Source: Alterluteimonas quercicellularis
GTDB taxonomy: Bacteria; Pseudomonadota; Gammaproteobacteria; Xanthomonadales; Xanthomonadaceae
Assembly: GCF_021191635.1 (NCBI RefSeq)
Contig: NZ_JAIWPR010000054.1
Location: 1-35,357, forward strand
DNA: 35,357 nucleotides
Reading direction: 5' to 3'
The position numbers and the translations under genes were made by a program. A model generated the notes under the pieces. The model ran no database searches, was not told the DNA's origin, and worked only from the letters and a program-made list of their open reading frames with translations. Below, one piece after another: positions 32,423 to 35,357 of the stretch. Position 1 is the first letter of the stretch. The number at the start of each line of letters is the position of its first letter.

Positions 32423-32899
32423 TCATGGTAGCGCCGCCTCTCCGTCACGCGGGGCGTGCGCCGGCGGCGGCGGCAGGTCGCCCACGGTGCGCGGCTTGCC
32501 GGCGGTGAGCGCGGCGATGCCCAGCAGCAGGACCAGCGGCACCCAGCCGAGGACGCGGTAGAACAGCGGGCCGTGGCGGTCGTTGCCCTTGCCCAGCTCG
32601 TACAGCAGCAGGCCGAAGTACAGGTGGAACAGCACCGCCACCGAGACCGCGGCGAGCTTCAGCACCAGCCAGGCGCCGTCGGGCCGGTAGGCGATCAGGG
32701 CGAGGCCGAGCGCGATGGTGACGATCGCCGCGGGCGTGGCCAGCCAGAAGAATACGGTGTTGGCCACCGGGTTGAAGTAGCCGGGCGCGGCGTCCTCGCC
32801 GCCGCGCTGGTGGGCGGCGAACAGGCGCGGCAGGAAGAACAGTCCGGTGAACCAGACGGACATCGCCGCGATGTGGAAGACCTTGAGCCAGAAGTACAC
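32423..32899 (-). CDS. HemJ/CopD-like membrane protein
   Basis: The 158-residue protein has four membrane helices and the HemJ-type pattern WLKVFHIAAMSVWFTGLFF, LPRLFAAH, LKLAAVSVAVLFHLYFGLLL, FYRVLGWVPLVLLLGI and a KP end. HemJ oxidises protoporphyrinogen IX in haem synthesis. The start is GTG 32899 after GGAGG. The stop overlaps the alternative start of the Rap1a-like gene. Haem supply would fit the adjacent haem-copper oxidase and its assembly factor. The sequence is shorter in recognisable motifs than canonical HemJ, so a CopD-family protein of other function remains possible. Confidence 0.7.
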   Translation of the reverse strand: MYFWLKVFHIAAMSVWFTGLFFLPRLFAAHQRGGEDAAPGYFNPVANTVFFWLATPAAIVTIALGLALIAYRPDGAWLVLKLAAVSVAVLFHLYFGLLLYELGKGNDRHGPLFYRVLGWVPLVLLLGIAALTAGKPRTVGDLPPPPAHAPRDGEAALP

Positions 32900-33006
32900 G
32901 CGCGCCTCCGCGAACCGCCGTGCGCCAGCCTAAGCCAGCACGCGCGCGGCGCATGTGTACGGCGCTCTCGACACGACGCAGGCGCGGCGCTTGCTAGCGT
33001 GCCCGC

Positions 33007-33918
33007 ATGCGCGTCCTCCGCCTCGCCACCGCGTCGCCCGTCCTGCTGTCGCTGCCCGGCGCGGCGCTTGCGCACGGCGCGGGCGCGGCCCACCCGCCGG
33101 CGCTGGCCGAGGCGTGGACCCTGTCGCCGGCGGTGCTGCTGCCCTTCGCGCTGCTGGCGGCGCTGTACGCCGCGGGCCTGGCGCGGCTGTGGTCGCAGGC
33201 CGGGCGCGGGCACGGCGTCGGGGTGGCGGGCGCGCTCGCGTTCTGGGCCGGCATGGCCGCGATGGCGCTGGCCGCGATCTGGCCGCTGGACGCCTTCGGC
33301 GCCTGGTCGCTGGCCGCGCACATGGCCCAGCACATGCTGCTGCTCGCGGTGGTGCCGCCGCTGGTGCTGGCGGGCAAGCCGTTCGCGGTGGCCGCGTATG
33401 CGCTGCCGCGGCGCTGGTCCGGCGCCCTGCACCGCGCGCTGCATCGTCCGCTGGCGCGCGCCTCGGGCTGGCTGGCGACCGCCGCGATCGCCCACAGCGC
33501 GGTGATGTGGGCCTGGCACCTGCCCGCCGCGCTGGAGGCGGTGCTGGCGAACGAGGCGCTGCACCACCTCATGCACGCCTCGTTCCTGCTCGCCGGGCTG
33601 TGGTTCTGGGCGGCCGCCTGGCGGCGCCTGCGCGATCCAGCCACCGGCGCCGGCGGCGGCGTGGTCGCGCTGCTGGCGGTGATGATGCAGATGGGCTTCC
33701 TCGGCGCGCTGCTGACCTTCGCCCCGCGCGCGCTGTACCCGGTCTACGCGGTGCGCGCGCCGCAGCTGGGGCTGGACGCGCTCGCCGACCAGCAGCTGGC
33801 CGGCATCCTGATGTGGGTGCCCAGCTGCATCCCGTACCTGGTCGGCGCGCTGTGGCTGCTGCGGCAGGGCCTGCGCCGGATCGAGCGCCGCACGCCGCTC
33901 GCGGGCGGGCCGCGGTGA
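33007..33918 (+). CDS. ctaG: Cytochrome c oxidase assembly protein, CtaG (caa3) family
   Basis: The 303-residue membrane protein of the caa3_CtaG family is needed for building A-type oxidases. An N-terminal signal-like segment ends in LAHGAGAAH. About seven helices follow with conserved His residues in HMAQHMLLLAVVPPLVLAG, AHSAVMWAWHLPAALE and LHHLMHASFLLAGLWFW, probably binding copper. ATG 33007 follows a TAGCGT (32995-33000) that also occurs upstream of coxB (27749-27754) and may be a weak -10. It is coupled to the next gene by GTGA. Its closeness to the oxidase operon supports the role. Confidence 0.9.
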   Translation: MRVLRLATASPVLLSLPGAALAHGAGAAHPPALAEAWTLSPAVLLPFALLAALYAAGLARLWSQAGRGHGVGVAGALAFWAGMAAMALAAIWPLDAFGAWSLAAHMAQHMLLLAVVPPLVLAGKPFAVAAYALPRRWSGALHRALHRPLARASGWLATAAIAHSAVMWAWHLPAALEAVLANEALHHLMHASFLLAGLWFWAAAWRRLRDPATGAGGGVVALLAVMMQMGFLGALLTFAPRALYPVYAVRAPQLGLDALADQQLAGILMWVPSCIPYLVGALWLLRQGLRRIERRTPLAGGPR

Positions 33919-35234
33919 ACCTCGGCTGGCTGCGCTTCTGGGGCTGGATGCTGGCGTACATGGCGCTGGCCCTGCTGCCGATGGCGGTGGCGCTGGCGGG
34001 CGAGACGCCGGCGGCGCGCGCGCGGCTGAAGGAGACCGGCGCGATGCTCGGCTTCCTCGGCCTGGGGATGCTGGCCGCGCAGGCGGTGGCCTCCGGGCGC
34101 CAGCGCTGGTTCGCCCGCGGGCTCGGCCAGGACGACCTGCTGCAGTTCCACCGCCGCACCGGCCTGTTCGCCTGGGCGCTGGTGCTGGCGCACCCGGTGA
34201 CGATGTTCGCCGCCGATCCCGCGCTGCTGTCCTACCTCGATCCGCGCGACCAGGTGCTGCGCGCGCTGTCGCTGTGGACGGTGCTGCTGGCCGCCAGCCT
34301 GCTGATCGCGACCTCGCTGTGGCGCGAGCGCTTCGGCCTGTCCTACGAGCGCTGGCGCCTGCTGCACGGGGCGCTGGCGCTGTGCGTGGTCGCCCTGGGC
34401 CTGGGCCACGCGCTGATGGTCGACCACTACACGCAGCCGCTGTGGAAGAAGGCCGCCCTGGCCGCGGCGGTCGGCGCCTCGCTCTGGCTGGTGCTGGAGA
34501 CGCGGCTGGCGCGGCCCTGGCGGCTGCGCCGGCGCCCGTGGCGGGTGGTCGCGGCGGAGCCCGAGCCCGGCGACGCGGTCACCCTGCGCCTGCGCCCGGA
34601 GGGCCACGACGGCCTGCGCTTCGCGCCCGGGCAGTTCGCCTGGCTGACCGTGGGCGAGAGCCCGTGGCGGCTGCAGCAGCATCCGTTCTCGATCACCTCG
34701 GCCGCCGGCGAGCGCGAGTTGCGCTTCACGGTCAAGGCGCTGGGCGATTTCACCGGCAGCCTGGGCGAGCTGGCGCCGGGCGCGCGCGCCTGGATCGAGG
34801 GCCCCTACGGGGTGTTCACCTGGGTGCCGGGCCGCTCGCCCGGGGGCGCGGTGTTCGTCGCCGGCGGCGTGGGCATCACCCCGTTCCTGTCGATGCTGCG
34901 CACCGCGGCCGCGCGCGGCGCGCGCGAGCCGCTGTGGCTGGTCTACGCCAACCGCAGCCTGGACGAGGCGATCGCCCGCGAGGAGCTCGACGCGCTCGCC
35001 GGCCGCCTGCCGCTGACCGTGGTCCACGTGCTGGAGGCGCCGCCCGACGGCTGGACCGGCGAGACCGGCCACATCGATGCCGCCCTGCTCGACCGCTGCC
35101 TGCCCGAAGGGGTCGCGCGCATGCACTGCTACCTCTGCGGCCCCGAGCCGATGGCCGACGCGGTGGAACCGGCGCTGCTGGCGCGCGGCGTGCCGGCGAA
35201 GAACCTCTATTCCGAACGCTTCGACATGGTATGA
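33915..35234 (+). CDS. Ferric-reductase-like transmembrane flavoprotein (NADPH oxidase/FRE type)
   Basis: The 439-residue protein has an N-terminal ferric-reductase-like haem membrane domain (residues ~1-205) and a C-terminal FAD/NAD(P) reductase domain. Likely haem His residues lie in HRRTGLFAWALVLAH and in HGALALCVVALGLGH. The flavin motif is HPFSIT, and the nucleotide site is GGVGITPFLSML, with CGPEPMADAV near the end. It would pass electrons from NAD(P)H through FAD and haem across the membrane to iron, copper or oxygen. GTG 33915 overlaps ctaG, so both are co-expressed. Reduction of copper or iron for oxidase assembly is a reasonable guess. Confidence 0.87.
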   Translation: MNLGWLRFWGWMLAYMALALLPMAVALAGETPAARARLKETGAMLGFLGLGMLAAQAVASGRQRWFARGLGQDDLLQFHRRTGLFAWALVLAHPVTMFAADPALLSYLDPRDQVLRALSLWTVLLAASLLIATSLWRERFGLSYERWRLLHGALALCVVALGLGHALMVDHYTQPLWKKAALAAAVGASLWLVLETRLARPWRLRRRPWRVVAAEPEPGDAVTLRLRPEGHDGLRFAPGQFAWLTVGESPWRLQQHPFSITSAAGERELRFTVKALGDFTGSLGELAPGARAWIEGPYGVFTWVPGRSPGGAVFVAGGVGITPFLSMLRTAAARGAREPLWLVYANRSLDEAIAREELDALAGRLPLTVVHVLEAPPDGWTGETGHIDAALLDRCLPEGVARMHCYLCGPEPMADAVEPALLARGVPAKNLYSERFDMV

Positions 35235-35250
35235 GCCCGGAGGCCCGCCG

Positions 35251-35340
35251 ATGATGCACCGCCACGCCCGCCGCGCCGGCACCCTGGTGGCGCTGGTCCT
35301 GGTCGCCATCGCGATCGCGGCGGGCTGGCTGCGCGCGTAG
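35251..35340 (+). CDS. Possible 29-aa membrane peptide ending in a REP element
   Basis: ATG 35251 follows GGAGGCCCGCCG, 16 bp after the preceding stop, and encodes a basic start and one hydrophobic helix (LVALVLVAIAIAAGWLRA). The TAG stop lies in the REP palindrome GTAGGAG. It could be a genuine small membrane protein or the 5' end of a longer gene cut by the REP. The window ends here. Confidence 0.4.
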   Translation: MMHRHARRAGTLVALVLVAIAIAAGWLRA

Positions 35341-35357
35341 GAGCGCGCTCGCGCGCG
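35337..35357 (+). repeat. REP-like palindrome (truncated by window end)
   Basis: GTAGGAGCGCGCTCGCGCGC is the best copy of the element found at 2018-2140 and 26915-26996, in plus orientation. It continues to the last base of the window, so its far end and any partner copy are not visible. Confidence 0.85.

Noticed and set aside
32995..33000. TAGCGT upstream of ctaG (and 27749-27754 upstream of coxB) as promoter -10 elements
   Set aside because: They are shared but weak, with no -35 at the right spacing. I mention them in the gene entries only.

Overview
The window is very GC-rich, densely coded bacterial chromosome. Many start/stop codons overlap (ATGA, GTGA), and dispersed palindromes carry the core GTAGGAGCGCGCTCGCGCGC. 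Together with the gene content (NodT-type efflux lipoprotein, RbbA-type exporter, fused caa3-type oxidase, Rap1a-like protein, IS481-family element), this suggests a gammaproteobacterium of the Xanthomonadaceae (Lysobacter/Luteimonas type). The genus is an inference from composition and repeats; no rRNA or other marker is present. The first 60 bases are a poly-C tract that looks like a poor-quality sequence end.

Region 1 (158-1990, plus strand) encodes a Na+/phosphate symporter-family protein with a PhoU-like tail. It converges, across three REP-like palindromes (2018-2140), on a long minus-strand gene series.

Region 2 (19522 down to 2148, minus strand) is an unbroken run of twelve clear genes plus one short upstream ORF. 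All have overlaps or gaps of at most about 55 bp. The order is fabI - NodT-type outer-membrane factor - HlyD adaptor - RbbA-like double-ATPase/permease - second ABC-2 permease - 24-aa ORF - MaoC/phosphate acetyltransferase - acetate kinase - LpxR-like lipid A deacylase - PRPP-synthetase homologue - phosphoketolase - beta-CASP ribonuclease - AMP/thymidine phosphorylase-like protein. Its presumed promoter region (19523-19743) contains a perfect FNR/Anr box (TTGATTGCGATCAA) and a perfect 7+6+7 palindrome next to a divergent tetR gene. I read this as an oxygen-responsive operon. It would link RNA and nucleotide turnover to acetyl-phosphate, ATP and acetyl-CoA, together with fatty-acid synthesis, lipid A editing and an efflux system.

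Region 3 (19744-23635, plus strand) is tetR, a lipoprotein alpha/beta hydrolase overlapping it by 4 bp, and a GltS-type glutamate symporter.

Region 4 (23637-26996) is an accessory insertion. It has an IS481-family element sitting on CTAG at the gltS stop codon and frameshifted near its 3' end, then a 31-codon remnant of a radC-like gene cut at the other CTAG. Next comes a much less GC-rich retron: a structured msr-msd RNA (25058-25181, bounded by a perfect 13-bp a1/a2 repeat) and a 562-residue reverse transcriptase fused to a C-terminal TOPRIM domain, closely resembling retron Ec67 (Eco2). The island ends at an inverted pair of REP elements. The retron is the most notable accessory system here and is very probably an anti-phage defence module.

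Region 5 (26993-35357) is respiratory. It has a small membrane protein, a YCII/DGPF protein, then an operon for cytochrome c oxidase subunit II, a fused subunit I+III and two small membrane proteins. A convergent HemJ-like/Rap1a-like pair follows, and then CtaG with a ferric-reductase-like flavohaem membrane protein. A 29-codon ORF at the end takes its stop codon from another REP element.
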